A stretch of DNA of 6,425 nucleotides from Thermoplasmata archaeon (GTDB lineage: Archaea; Thermoplasmatota; Thermoplasmata; Lutacidiplasmatales; UBA184): contig JASHYB010000047.1 of NCBI GenBank assembly GCA_030043255.1, forward strand, positions 1 to 6,425, read 5' to 3'. The notes below the pieces were generated by a model. That model was not told the DNA's origin, did no database searches, and worked only from the letters and a program-made list of their open reading frames with translations. Of this stretch, positions 1 through 6,001 are shown in pieces (the first letter of the stretch is position 1; each line of letters opens with the position of its first letter). The translations under genes were made by a program, and so were the position numbers.

Positions 1-389
1 GCCCGGCGTCCGGCGATCGCCGCGATCCGGGCGGCCTCCTCGGCCGAAGGCTCCTGCCCCAGAGCGCGACCGGTCGCAAGGGCGACCGAGGTCGCGACCG
101 CGCTGGAGCTCTTGAGGCCGCGCGCGACCGGGATCGACGAGCGGATGCGGAGGCGAAGCTCCGGTCGACGCCCGTCGGCGAAGCGTGCGACCGCCGCACG
201 GGCCGCCGCCCGCACGACCGGCGTCGACGAGCTAGCGGGGCGGACCTCGGCCGGGAGTGCTCGGCTCGTACGCGACGGCGCGTAGGCCGTGGCGTGCGCG
301 CTCCAGGCGATCCCGACCGCCGCACCGATGCCCAGCGGAAGGGCGTTGACGACGCTGATCGCCGCCCGTGCCTCGCCTACGCCGCGCAC
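1..389 (-). CDS. aroK: Archaeal-type shikimate kinase (GHMP kinase family), partial, C-terminus beyond left edge
   Basis: The enzyme phosphorylates shikimate with ATP to give shikimate 3-phosphate, step 5 of the aromatic pathway, in the cytoplasm. Only the first 129 codons are present. Residues 9-26 contain the ISVVNALPLGIGAAVGI stretch, which resembles the N-terminus of archaeal shikimate kinases (small residues, Val-Asn-Ala, then a Gly-rich turn). Residues 86-97 read IPVARGLKSSSA, the GHMP ATP-binding loop in the form typical of archaeal shikimate kinase. The start is a GTG at 389-387, inside the end of the aroD-aroE fusion (13-bp overlap). A strong Shine-Dalgarno-like GGAGGAGGGG lies just upstream (about 401-392), and the family motifs begin within 10 residues of this start. 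As the last gene visible in the operon it is probably translationally coupled to the fusion gene. The neighbouring dehydratase, dehydrogenase and synthase genes support shikimate rather than homoserine or mevalonate as substrate. Confidence 0.88.
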   Translation of the reverse strand, partial: MRGVGEARAAISVVNALPLGIGAAVGIAWSAHATAYAPSRTSRALPAEVRPASSSTPVVRAAARAAVARFADGRRPELRLRIRSSIPVARGLKSSSAVATSVALATGRALGQEPSAEEAARIAAIAGRR

Positions 390-1867
390 GGCCCCTCCTC
401 CGCGAGCGCGCGGGCGAGCGACCCCGCCTCCGGCGGGTGGCCCCACCAGATCTCGTAGCTGGCGGCCGCCTGGTAGACGAACAGCCTCCAGCCGTCCTCG
501 TAGGTCGCGTGCGCGCGATCCGCCGTCTCGCGCAGCTGGCGGCCCCGGGGTCGGTAGACCCAGTCGAGCAGGTAGCCGCCGGCCTGCAGCATCCGGTCGA
601 TCGGCAGCTCCAGTGTGCCGGTCGGCTCGCGCCCGGCCTCCGTAGCGTGCACCACCAGAGGGAACGGCTCGGCCGAGGCTCCGACGCGGGCTTCGAGATC
701 TCGGGCCAGAGCCTCGGCGGCGGGTGCCCGCCGGGCGTACACCGTCGCCGCCGCGCCAAGTTCCCGGGCGGCCGCCAGCGTGGCCCGGGCCGCGCCCCCG
801 GCCCCGACCACCGCCAGCCTGCCACCGTCCCAGCGACCCTCGGTTCGCAGCTCCTCGAGGCGACGCAGGGCCGCCAGCAGGTCGGTGTTCTCCGCGACGA
901 CGCTCCCGTCGTGGAACGACAGACAGTTCGCCACGCCGCAGGCCCGCGCTCCCGCCCCGAGCTCGGTGGCGGCCTGCGCCGCCGCGGCCTTGAACGGCTG
1001 GGTGACGTTGAGCCCTCGGAACCCTCCGTCGGCGAGCGGAGCGAGGATGTCCAGGAACTCCCGATCGCTCGCCGGCTCGAGGGCGACGTACAGCGCCCGC
1101 TCCCCGTCCTCGCGCAGCCAGCGCCCGTGGAGCTCGGGGCTTCGGGAGTGGCCGACCGGCCGCCCGACGATGCCGAACAGCGGGGGCGTCTCCTCCGCCT
1201 CGAGGAACGGACGCAGCTGGTCAACCGGGATCTGGCTCGGCTCGACGGGCGGCTCCGGGCTGGTCGACGGCAGCGCGGCGTACACGAGGGGGTAGGCGAG
1301 CCGTCGCGCCCAGGCACGCAAGAGGGGCCCGGACGGGCCCGTGGTGAGGAGGAGGACCTCCTCCCCGACGCGCTCGGCCTCGGGCAGCAGGGTCCGCACC
1401 GTCTCCTCGACCCCGGCGCGCACCACCAGCTTGCCGATCCCTTCGATCGTCTCCAGTTCGGCGAGCCGCGTCTTCCAGCGATCCCCGCCGAGCTCCGGCA
1501 GGTGGCAGGAGATGATCCGGCCGAGGTGCTCCGGCGGAGGCAGCCGGGGCAGCACCGCCTGGTCCCGGGCGAGCTCGAGGTCGACCCAGCGGAACGGCCG
1601 CGCTGCGACTTCGAGCAGGATCGCGGCCCGGCGTTCCGGCTCGTCCTCCCCCTCGCCCCCCTCCGCGCGCGAGCGGTACGTGCCGACGAGCGGCAGCGCC
1701 GAGGGGAACAGCCCGTCGACGGCGCCCCGTTCGGTGGGAGCGAACCGGTCGAGACGGACCTCCGCGGCGTCGGCCCCCGCCTCACGCGCCGCCGCGATCT
1801 GGGCACGGGCCTCTCCGACCGTCCGGGCCGGCACCGTCACGACGATCAACGGGCGGGGTGCGGTCAT
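377..1867 (-). CDS. aroDE: Bifunctional 3-dehydroquinate dehydratase (type I) / shikimate dehydrogenase fusion
   Basis: A 496-residue fusion covering steps 3 and 4: dehydration of 3-dehydroquinate to 3-dehydroshikimate, then NADPH-dependent reduction to shikimate. Residues 1 to about 215 are a type I dehydratase barrel with EVRLDRF (36-42), VGTYRS (61-66), the probable catalytic His122 in ISCHLPE, and the probable Schiff-base Lys146 in GIGKLVVRAG. Residues about 228-496 are shikimate dehydrogenase: FGIVGRPVGHSRSP (231-244) is the shikimate-binding start, GLNVTQPFK (285-293) carries the catalytic Lys293, ENTDL (326-330) carries Asp329, VVGAGGAARA (353-362) is the NADP-binding loop, and YQAAASYEIWWG (465-476) is the C-terminal helix with Gln466. 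The ATG at 1867 overlaps the upstream stop as ATGA, with GAGGA a few bases before it. The frame stays open upstream to 2398, but that part reads as a shadow of the synthase gene. The domain order is the same as in plant DHD-SDH enzymes. Confidence 0.95.
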   Translation of the reverse strand: MTAPRPLIVVTVPARTVGEARAQIAAAREAGADAAEVRLDRFAPTERGAVDGLFPSALPLVGTYRSRAEGGEGEDEPERRAAILLEVAARPFRWVDLELARDQAVLPRLPPPEHLGRIISCHLPELGGDRWKTRLAELETIEGIGKLVVRAGVEETVRTLLPEAERVGEEVLLLTTGPSGPLLRAWARRLAYPLVYAALPSTSPEPPVEPSQIPVDQLRPFLEAEETPPLFGIVGRPVGHSRSPELHGRWLREDGERALYVALEPASDREFLDILAPLADGGFRGLNVTQPFKAAAAQAATELGAGARACGVANCLSFHDGSVVAENTDLLAALRRLEELRTEGRWDGGRLAVVGAGGAARATLAAARELGAAATVYARRAPAAEALARDLEARVGASAEPFPLVVHATEAGREPTGTLELPIDRMLQAGGYLLDWVYRPRGRQLRETADRAHATYEDGWRLFVYQAAASYEIWWGHPPEAGSLARALAEEGPCAA

Positions 1868-2886
1868 CGTTCCTCGATCGTCTCCTCGACCGCGGTCCCT
1901 AGGTGGCGCGCCGGAGGCAATCGGACCCCGAGGAGCTGGGCTCCGGCGCCCAGCTCGGTCGCGGCGAGCCGGCCGGCGGCGGTGCTGAGGCGCACGGTCT
2001 CGGCCTCTTGCAGGAAGATGGTCCGGACGCGACCGCTCTCCTCGGCCCGGACCTGGACGAGCGGCCGCCGCTCGACCTTGATCCGGCCGACCCGGACCGA
2101 CCGAGCGCCGCCGCTCGGGACCACCGCCAGCACGCTGTCGCCTCCCTGCAGCTCCGCCAGGTAGCGGGTGCTGCCGTCGGCCATCAGCACGTAGGAGTGG
2201 GCCGCCCCGGCGTTCACCCGGAACGGTCGCGGCCGACTGAACGTGGACCCTACCGCCTCGCTGGCCACATGGAACAGGAAGGCGGCGGCGCTTCCGACGA
2301 GGAGCCCCTCCTCGGGCGCGAGCAGGCTCGTCGTGTCGACGAGGACCCGGTCCCCGACACCGGCCGGGGCGACCTCCAGAACGCCGACCGCGACCCATGC
2401 GAGGCCGGACGGCACCGGTCCCCCGAGCACCCGCTCCAGCTCGTCGACCTCGACCGGCGACCGTACGGTCACGATCACCCGGTCGGCGCCGTGCTCGAGC
2501 GCCCCTAGGGCGGCCGGGACCTCGCTCGCCCGGGCGGCGAAGGTCCAGAGCTCAAAGCGCCGACCTCGCTGGGCGACCGCCGACTCGAGCGGGATGACCC
2601 GGTCGGCGGTCCACTCGACCGCGAGCAGCCCTCCCTCGGCGGTCTCCGCGATCGCGCGCTCCAGCCCGGCCACGTCCCCGACGCGACGGACCGGCACCGG
2701 GGCCTCGCCGGCCCGGCGGACGAGCCCGTTCGGCTGACGGACCACGATCGCTTCCGCGCCGAGCCCCAGCTCCCAGCCCGGCGGGAGGACGAACCGGCGG
2801 AAGCCCCGCAGGCGGGCCCGCTCCACGATGGCGCGCGCCGCCGCCAGGTCCTCGGCGGGGGGGGCGATCGCCACGCGGTCGAACAC
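1864..2886 (-). CDS. aroB': 3-dehydroquinate synthase II (archaeal AroB' type)
   Basis: Converts the ADH synthase product (2-amino-3,7-dideoxy-D-threo-hept-6-ulosonate) to 3-dehydroquinate by NAD-dependent oxidative deamination and cyclisation. It is unrelated to classical AroB. At 340 residues it is slightly shorter than the Methanocaldococcus enzyme. Family landmarks are VIPLE (97-101), GDRVLVDTTSLLAPEEGLLVGS (178-199, the most diagnostic block), SRPRPFRVNAGAAHSYV (217-233), TRYLAEL (240-246), VGRIKVERRPL (266-276), FLQEAETVRL (291-300), and a C-terminus reading HLGTAVEETIEER. The usual Cys of the 'DTCSL' block is Thr here (DTTSL). The start is a GTG at 2886-2884 with GGGAG about 9 bases upstream. 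It lies 17 bases after the ADH synthase stop. The stop TGA overlaps the ATG of the next gene, indicating translational coupling. Confidence 0.94.
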   Translation of the reverse strand: MFDRVAIAPPAEDLAAARAIVERARLRGFRRFVLPPGWELGLGAEAIVVRQPNGLVRRAGEAPVPVRRVGDVAGLERAIAETAEGGLLAVEWTADRVIPLESAVAQRGRRFELWTFAARASEVPAALGALEHGADRVIVTVRSPVEVDELERVLGGPVPSGLAWVAVGVLEVAPAGVGDRVLVDTTSLLAPEEGLLVGSAAAFLFHVASEAVGSTFSRPRPFRVNAGAAHSYVLMADGSTRYLAELQGGDSVLAVVPSGGARSVRVGRIKVERRPLVQVRAEESGRVRTIFLQEAETVRLSTAAGRLAATELGAGAQLLGVRLPPARHLGTAVEETIEER

Positions 2887-2902
2887 GGTCGCCGGCTCCC
2901 GC

Positions 2903-3655
2903 TCACGCCGACCCGTGCAGCAGCTCGGCGAGGCGCCGGGCCAGCGGACCGACCGGGCGCCGCTGGAACAGGTTGCGCCCGATGCAGATGCCGGCGGCCC
3001 CTCCCTGCAGGCTCGTTCGCACCACCTGGAGGAACGCCGCCTCGTCGTCGACGCGGACCCCGCCGCCGATGAGCACCGGCACCGGCGTGCTCGCGCAGAG
3101 CCGGGCGAACTCCGCCGCCGAGCCCGGATAGCTGGTCTTGACGATGTCCGCTCCGGTGTCGGCGGCGGCGCGGGCGGCGTGCCGCAGCTCCTCCGGCGTC
3201 CCGCCGTTGGCCTTCTTGACGTAGGCCATGCACAGGAGCGGCAGCCCGAGACGCCGGCAGGCGTCGACGGCGACCCCGAGGTCGCTCAGCATCTCCGGCT
3301 CCTCCGGGACCCCGAAGTTGACCTGCACGGAGAGGACGTCGGCCCCGAGGGCGACCGCCTCCTCCGCGGTCCCGACCAGCACCTTGCGGTTCGAGCTGGG
3401 ACCGAGCGAGGTCGACGCGGAAACGTGCACCCCGAGGCGGACCTCCGGGCGCAGGACCGGGGCGAGCTCGCGCACGGCCCCTTTCGTCACGATCAGCAGG
3501 TCGACCCCGGCGTCCTGCAGCTCGTCGGCTACCGGGGCCAGTCGCTCCAAGCCGTCGATCGGCCCCATCGACACCGAATGGTCCAGCGGCACCGAGAAGA
3601 GCCGGCGCTTCGGGTCCGGGAACAGTCGTCGCAGGCGGATCTGCTTGCCGTACAT
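2903..3655 (-). CDS. aroA': 2-amino-3,7-dideoxy-D-threo-hept-6-ulosonate (ADH) synthase, class I aldolase family
   Basis: First step of the archaeal aromatic pathway: aldol-type transfer joining L-aspartate semialdehyde to a 6-deoxy-5-ketofructose phosphate-derived unit to give ADH. It replaces DAHP synthase. The 250-residue protein is a DhnA/class I fructose-bisphosphate aldolase-like barrel. Visible landmarks are SVPLDHSVSMGP (21-32, with Asp25), CMAYVKK (142-148, Tyr145), DIVKTSYPG (170-178, probable Schiff-base Lys173), IGGGVR (196-201) and GICIGRNLFQ (222-231), the last two forming the phosphate-binding loops. The ATG at 3655 is preceded by AAGGAGGAG at 3675-3667. By sequence alone a generic class I aldolase would be possible, but the adjacent type II dehydroquinate synthase makes ADH synthase the clear choice. 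It is the first gene of the four-gene aromatic operon. Confidence 0.93.
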   Translation of the reverse strand: MYGKQIRLRRLFPDPKRRLFSVPLDHSVSMGPIDGLERLAPVADELQDAGVDLLIVTKGAVRELAPVLRPEVRLGVHVSASTSLGPSSNRKVLVGTAEEAVALGADVLSVQVNFGVPEEPEMLSDLGVAVDACRRLGLPLLCMAYVKKANGGTPEELRHAARAAADTGADIVKTSYPGSAAEFARLCASTPVPVLIGGGVRVDDEAAFLQVVRTSLQGGAAGICIGRNLFQRRPVGPLARRLAELLHGSA

Positions 3656-3853
3656 GGTGCGGTGTTCTCCTCCTTGGTTCGCCGAGAGACGCCGGAGGGA
3701 CCGGCCCGAACGTTAGACGACGGGCCTCGGGACGGCGCCCTCCCGGCGCCTCCCGTTCACCAGAGCCAGGCCTCGGCAGACCGACCGCGCGGCCTCAGCG
3801 GCACCGAGGGTACCGTCCGGCGGGCTGCCATCGACCCTCCCTAGGTCTCGGGG
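3656..3853. other. 198-bp intergenic region upstream of the aromatic operon
   Basis: This gap separates the stop of the PqqC-like gene (3854) from the ATG of ADH synthase (3655), both on the minus strand. It holds the ADH synthase ribosome-binding site (3675-3667) and a weak TATA-like element (about 3717-3712). It also has a short GC-rich repeat (GGCGCC at 3734-3739 and 3745-3750, each followed by TCCC or CTCCC). I see no convincing small gene, tRNA or T-rich terminator. Its length makes an independent promoter for the aromatic operon likely, rather than read-through alone from the PqqC-like gene. Confidence 0.6.
3667..3717 (-). promoter_or_regulatory. Putative promoter and ribosome-binding site of the aromatic operon
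   Basis: On the minus strand, TCTAACG (3717-3711) is the most AT-rich hexamer in this GC-rich gap. It could act as a degenerate archaeal TATA box, which would place transcription start near 3690 and leave a leader of about 35 bases. That leader contains AAGGAGGAG at 3675-3667, 11 bases before the ADH synthase ATG. The TATA-like element is flanked by 6-bp inverted arms GGCCCG (3703-3708) and CGGGCC (3721-3726). The ribosome-binding site is convincing. The TATA assignment is weak and the arms could be chance in such GC-rich DNA. Confidence 0.35.
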
Positions 3854-4600
3854 CTATTTAGACTTCGAGGCGCCCGGGCCCGCGTTCCAGCCGGTCCTCG
3901 CAACGACCCCGTCGACCAGCAGCGCGTGCAGCGAGAACCCGCGCAGCATCTGCTCCCACATCCGCTGGCGGACCTCGACGGAGGTGGCGAAGTTCGCGAC
4001 AATCCGCCCGATCCACTCCGAGTGCTCGACATCGGCGGTGACGTGCAGCCGGTAGTACTCGAGCTGCTCCTCCGGGACCTTGTAGTGCTCGCGGAACGCG
4101 GGGAGCAGGCGGGCGCAGAGCTCGACGTTGGGCGGCTCGCTGGAGCCGGCGGCCGAGATGTAGAACGGATGCATCCGGTTGGTGTACAGGAAATCGTCGA
4201 TCGCGACCATCGTGCTGGGCAGCTGCGGCTCCGCGAGGACCTCGGCGCGCGGCACCCCGAGCCCCTCGCAGAACCGCAGCCACAGCTCCGGGTGGCCGGT
4301 CGTCGTCCCCTTCGGGTCGCCGGCCTCCTCCACCAGCTGGTCCAGGATCAGCCGCCGGTACGGGTCGTTCGCCACGTCGATCGGACAGTTGGAGAATCGC
4401 TCGGCCATGGCGATCGGGACCGACGCGAGCCAGGGGTAGAACTGCTTGACCCAGGCGCGGAGGACCGCCTTCGGGACCTCCCCCCGCTCGACCGCGGCGA
4501 AGAACGGGTGGGTCTTGAACGGGTGCTGGGCCATCTTGAAGCGGGTCAGCTCGTCGCGGAAGGCGGCGCCCTCGAACCGCTCCCAGGCCGGGGTCTCCAT
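3854..4600 (-). CDS. PqqC/TenA/CADD-like heme-oxygenase-fold protein, possible diiron oxygenase
   Basis: A 248-residue protein resembling the PqqC-like branch of the heme-oxygenase-fold superfamily ('iron-containing redox enzyme' proteins). Landmarks are HPFKTHPFF (26-34), RAWVKQFYPW (48-57), LVEEAGDP (89-96), HPELWLRFCEGLGVPR (103-118), FREHYKV (169-175) and LHVTADVEHSEW (185-196). The last contains H186-x3-D190-x2-H193, the same spacing as the C-terminal metal ligands of heme-oxygenase-like diiron oxidases such as Chlamydia CADD. E91 or E92, H103 and E155 are reasonable candidates for the other ligands. The substrate is unknown. PQQ synthesis is unlikely because no other pqq gene is visible. 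The ATG at 4600 is chosen because family similarity starts about 10 residues in. The frame stays open far upstream, but only as a shadow of the divergent gene. No Shine-Dalgarno is seen, and a TATA-like element about 25 bases upstream suggests a leaderless transcript. Confidence 0.82.
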   Translation of the reverse strand: METPAWERFEGAAFRDELTRFKMAQHPFKTHPFFAAVERGEVPKAVLRAWVKQFYPWLASVPIAMAERFSNCPIDVANDPYRRLILDQLVEEAGDPKGTTTGHPELWLRFCEGLGVPRAEVLAEPQLPSTMVAIDDFLYTNRMHPFYISAAGSSEPPNVELCARLLPAFREHYKVPEEQLEYYRLHVTADVEHSEWIGRIVANFATSVEVRQRMWEQMLRGFSLHALLVDGVVARTGWNAGPGASKSK

Positions 4601-4622
4601 CGCCGGCGGACGCGCGGCGCGG

Positions 4623-4627
4623 TATTT
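4623..4627 (-). promoter_or_regulatory. Putative TATA-like element of the PqqC-like gene, consistent with a leaderless mRNA
   Basis: The minus strand reads CCAAATACC here, an AT-rich core in otherwise GC-saturated DNA. Its centre is about 25 bases upstream of the ATG at 4600, the spacing expected between an archaeal TATA box and a transcription start that coincides with the start codon. No Shine-Dalgarno sequence lies between them, which fits leaderless initiation. It directly abuts the palindrome at 4631-4658. This is position-based inference from a single site. Confidence 0.4.
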
Positions 4628-4630
4628 GGT

Positions 4631-4658
4631 CCGCGAGGTTCGCCGGTGAACCTCGCGG
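4631..4658. promoter_or_regulatory. 28-bp palindrome in the divergent promoter region, candidate operator
   Basis: The left arm CCGCGAGGTTC (4631-4641) and right arm GAACCTCGCGG (4648-4658) are perfect 11-bp inverted complements around the 6-base centre GCCGGT. That centre itself contains the palindrome CCGG, so 26 of 28 positions obey dyad symmetry. It lies in the only divergent intergenic region, between the left-facing TATA-like element (4623-4627) and the possible right-facing one (about 4659-4664). This placement is typical of a site bound by a homodimeric transcription factor acting on both genes. The factor is not encoded in the window. A transcription terminator is unlikely, since both flanking genes start here. 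Confidence 0.65.
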
Positions 4659-4687
4659 GCTAAGGCGGCCCGGACGGCTGGCCCTCC

Positions 4688-6001
4688 GTGCCGGACCCGC
4701 GGGCGCCGCAGGAGCTCGTGCCGCCGTACGGCCCGCTGGCCGGCGTGCGGGTCCTGGAGTCGGCGAGGTTCGTCGCGGGCCCGTGGGCCGCCACGTACCT
4801 CGGGGAGTTCGGCGCCACGGTCCTGCGGGTGGAGGGTCCCCCGTTCGGCCCGCCCTACGCCGACCCGACGCGCACGCTCGCTCCGCTGCTCCGCGGCCGC
4901 GCCTCCGGGGGCACCGTGTCGGAGTCTTGGGTCCAGTACGGCCGCAACAAGCTCTCGGTGGGCCTGGACGTCCGGTTGCCGAAGGGTCGCGAGGTCTTCC
5001 TCGACCTGCTGCGCACCAGCGACATCTGGATCGAGTCGTCGAGGCCCGGCACCTTCGACCGGCTCGGGCTCTCTGACGAGGAGGCCTGGTCCGCCAACCC
5101 GAAGCTCACGATCGTCCACGTCTCCGGCTACGGCCGGACGGGCCGTCCGGAGCGTATCGCCTCGCCGTCGTACGACCTGACGGCCCAGGCGTACAGCGGC
5201 TACCTGTCGCTGCAGGGGGAGCCGGACCCGCAGCCGCCGATGCGGGCAGGGACCGCCCTGAACGACACCGTCACCGGCCTTGCCTCGGCGACCGCCGGGC
5301 TGATGGGGTACGTGAACGCGCAGCGGACCGGCCGGGGCCAGTCGGTCGACGTGGCGCAGTACGAGATCTTCTTCGTGCTGCTGGAGAACCTGGCCCTCGA
5401 CTACTTTCAGCGGGGAGCGATCCGGGGCCGCCACGGCAGCTCCCATCCGCGCCTGCACCCGTACGACGTCCATCGCGCGCGGGACGGCTGGGTGGTGGTC
5501 GCCGCCCCGACCCCGGAGGCGTTCCGCCGCCTGCGTCAGGCGATCGGCTTCACGGACGACCGGTTCGACGAGACCTCCGTCCGCCTGGGGGAGCGGGGCC
5601 CCGTCGACCGGGCGGTCGCCCGGTTCTGCCAGGATCGGAGCTGCGACGAGCTCGAGGCGCTCGGGCGGCAGCACGACCTCGCCATCGAGCGGGTCCGGAC
5701 GATCGCCGACCTGGCGTCCGACCCTCACTACCTGGCCCGGCAGATGTTCCTCGACTGGGAAGACCCGGTCGCCGGCCCGGTACGAGGGGCCGGCATCGCC
5801 CCGAAGTTCTCCGCGACGCCGGGGCAGGTCTGGCGGGGAGCTCCCTGGCTGGGGCAGGACAACGAGCGGGTCTTCCGCGAGCTGCTCGGCTACTCGCCGG
5901 AGCGGCTGGAGAGCCTGCGCCGCGAGCAGGTCATCGGGGAGGACCCCCCGCCGAACGCCGGGACGACGGCGGGCGCGTCCGCCGCCCCGACGCACCCATG
6001 A
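4688..6001 (+). CDS. Class III CoA-transferase (CaiB/BaiF family)
   Basis: Moves CoA between a donor acyl-CoA and a free carboxylic acid, using an active-site aspartate. At 437 residues it is somewhat longer than the family's usual size. Landmarks are GPLAGVRVLE (15-24), FVAGPWAATYLGEFGATVLRVE (28-49), YGRNKLSVGLD (84-94), IVHVSGYGRTG (142-152), and SYDLTAQAYSG (161-171) with the probable catalytic Asp163. These are followed by RAGTALNDTVTG (186-197), GRGQSVDVAQYE (215-226) and DPHYLARQMF in the C-terminal part. The last 20 or so residues are Pro/Ala/Thr-rich and probably disordered. The start is a GTG at 4688; an in-frame TAA at 4661-4663 bars any earlier start. A GTG at 4718 is an alternative that would remove ten residues before the conserved core. 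No Shine-Dalgarno precedes 4688. The acyl-CoA dehydrogenase follows with an ATGA overlap. The substrate (carnitine, bile acid, aromatic or dicarboxylic acid) cannot be set from sequence. Confidence 0.92.
   Translation: MPDPRAPQELVPPYGPLAGVRVLESARFVAGPWAATYLGEFGATVLRVEGPPFGPPYADPTRTLAPLLRGRASGGTVSESWVQYGRNKLSVGLDVRLPKGREVFLDLLRTSDIWIESSRPGTFDRLGLSDEEAWSANPKLTIVHVSGYGRTGRPERIASPSYDLTAQAYSGYLSLQGEPDPQPPMRAGTALNDTVTGLASATAGLMGYVNAQRTGRGQSVDVAQYEIFFVLLENLALDYFQRGAIRGRHGSSHPRLHPYDVHRARDGWVVVAAPTPEAFRRLRQAIGFTDDRFDETSVRLGERGPVDRAVARFCQDRSCDELEALGRQHDLAIERVRTIADLASDPHYLARQMFLDWEDPVAGPVRGAGIAPKFSATPGQVWRGAPWLGQDNERVFRELLGYSPERLESLRREQVIGEDPPPNAGTTAGASAAPTHP

Noticed and set aside
368..2164. A long plus-strand open frame (598 codons) antisense to the aromatic genes, and several similar frames elsewhere
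   Set aside because: Such frames are expected opposite real genes in GC-rich DNA. Their translations are Arg/Pro/Ser-rich with no recognisable motif, while the opposite strand carries complete enzyme families.
1868..2398. N-terminal extension of the aroD-aroE fusion in the same open frame
   Set aside because: The extension overlaps the dehydroquinate synthase gene in another frame and reads as low-complexity Arg/Gly. The dehydratase domain begins naturally at the ATG at 1867 with the ATGA coupling.
1864..3655. ADH synthase plus dehydroquinate synthase II-like pair as a secondary-metabolite module (as in aminohydroxybenzoate synthesis by GriI/GriH of Streptomyces)
   Set aside because: The genes continue directly into dehydratase/dehydrogenase and archaeal shikimate kinase, which is the primary aromatic pathway.
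3734..3754. Repeat of GGCGCC-(C)TCCC in the intergenic gap
   Set aside because: It is two imperfect copies of about ten GC-only bases. At this base composition it is easily chance and suggests no specific function.
3854..4600. Calling this gene pqqC (PQQ synthase)
   Set aside because: No pqqA, pqqB, pqqD or pqqE is in the window, and the fold family is broad. The metal-ligand pattern resembles diiron members, whereas true PqqC is cofactorless.
4631..4658. Reading the palindrome as a hairpin terminator or attenuator
   Set aside because: It lies between two gene starts, has no T-tract on either side, and archaeal termination relies mainly on T-rich stretches. An operator fits better.
4601..5995. 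N-terminal extension of the PqqC-like protein, whose frame stays open to 5995
   Set aside because: The extension is antisense to the CoA-transferase and shows no domain. Family similarity begins just after the ATG at 4600, and the palindrome and TATA-like element lie immediately upstream.
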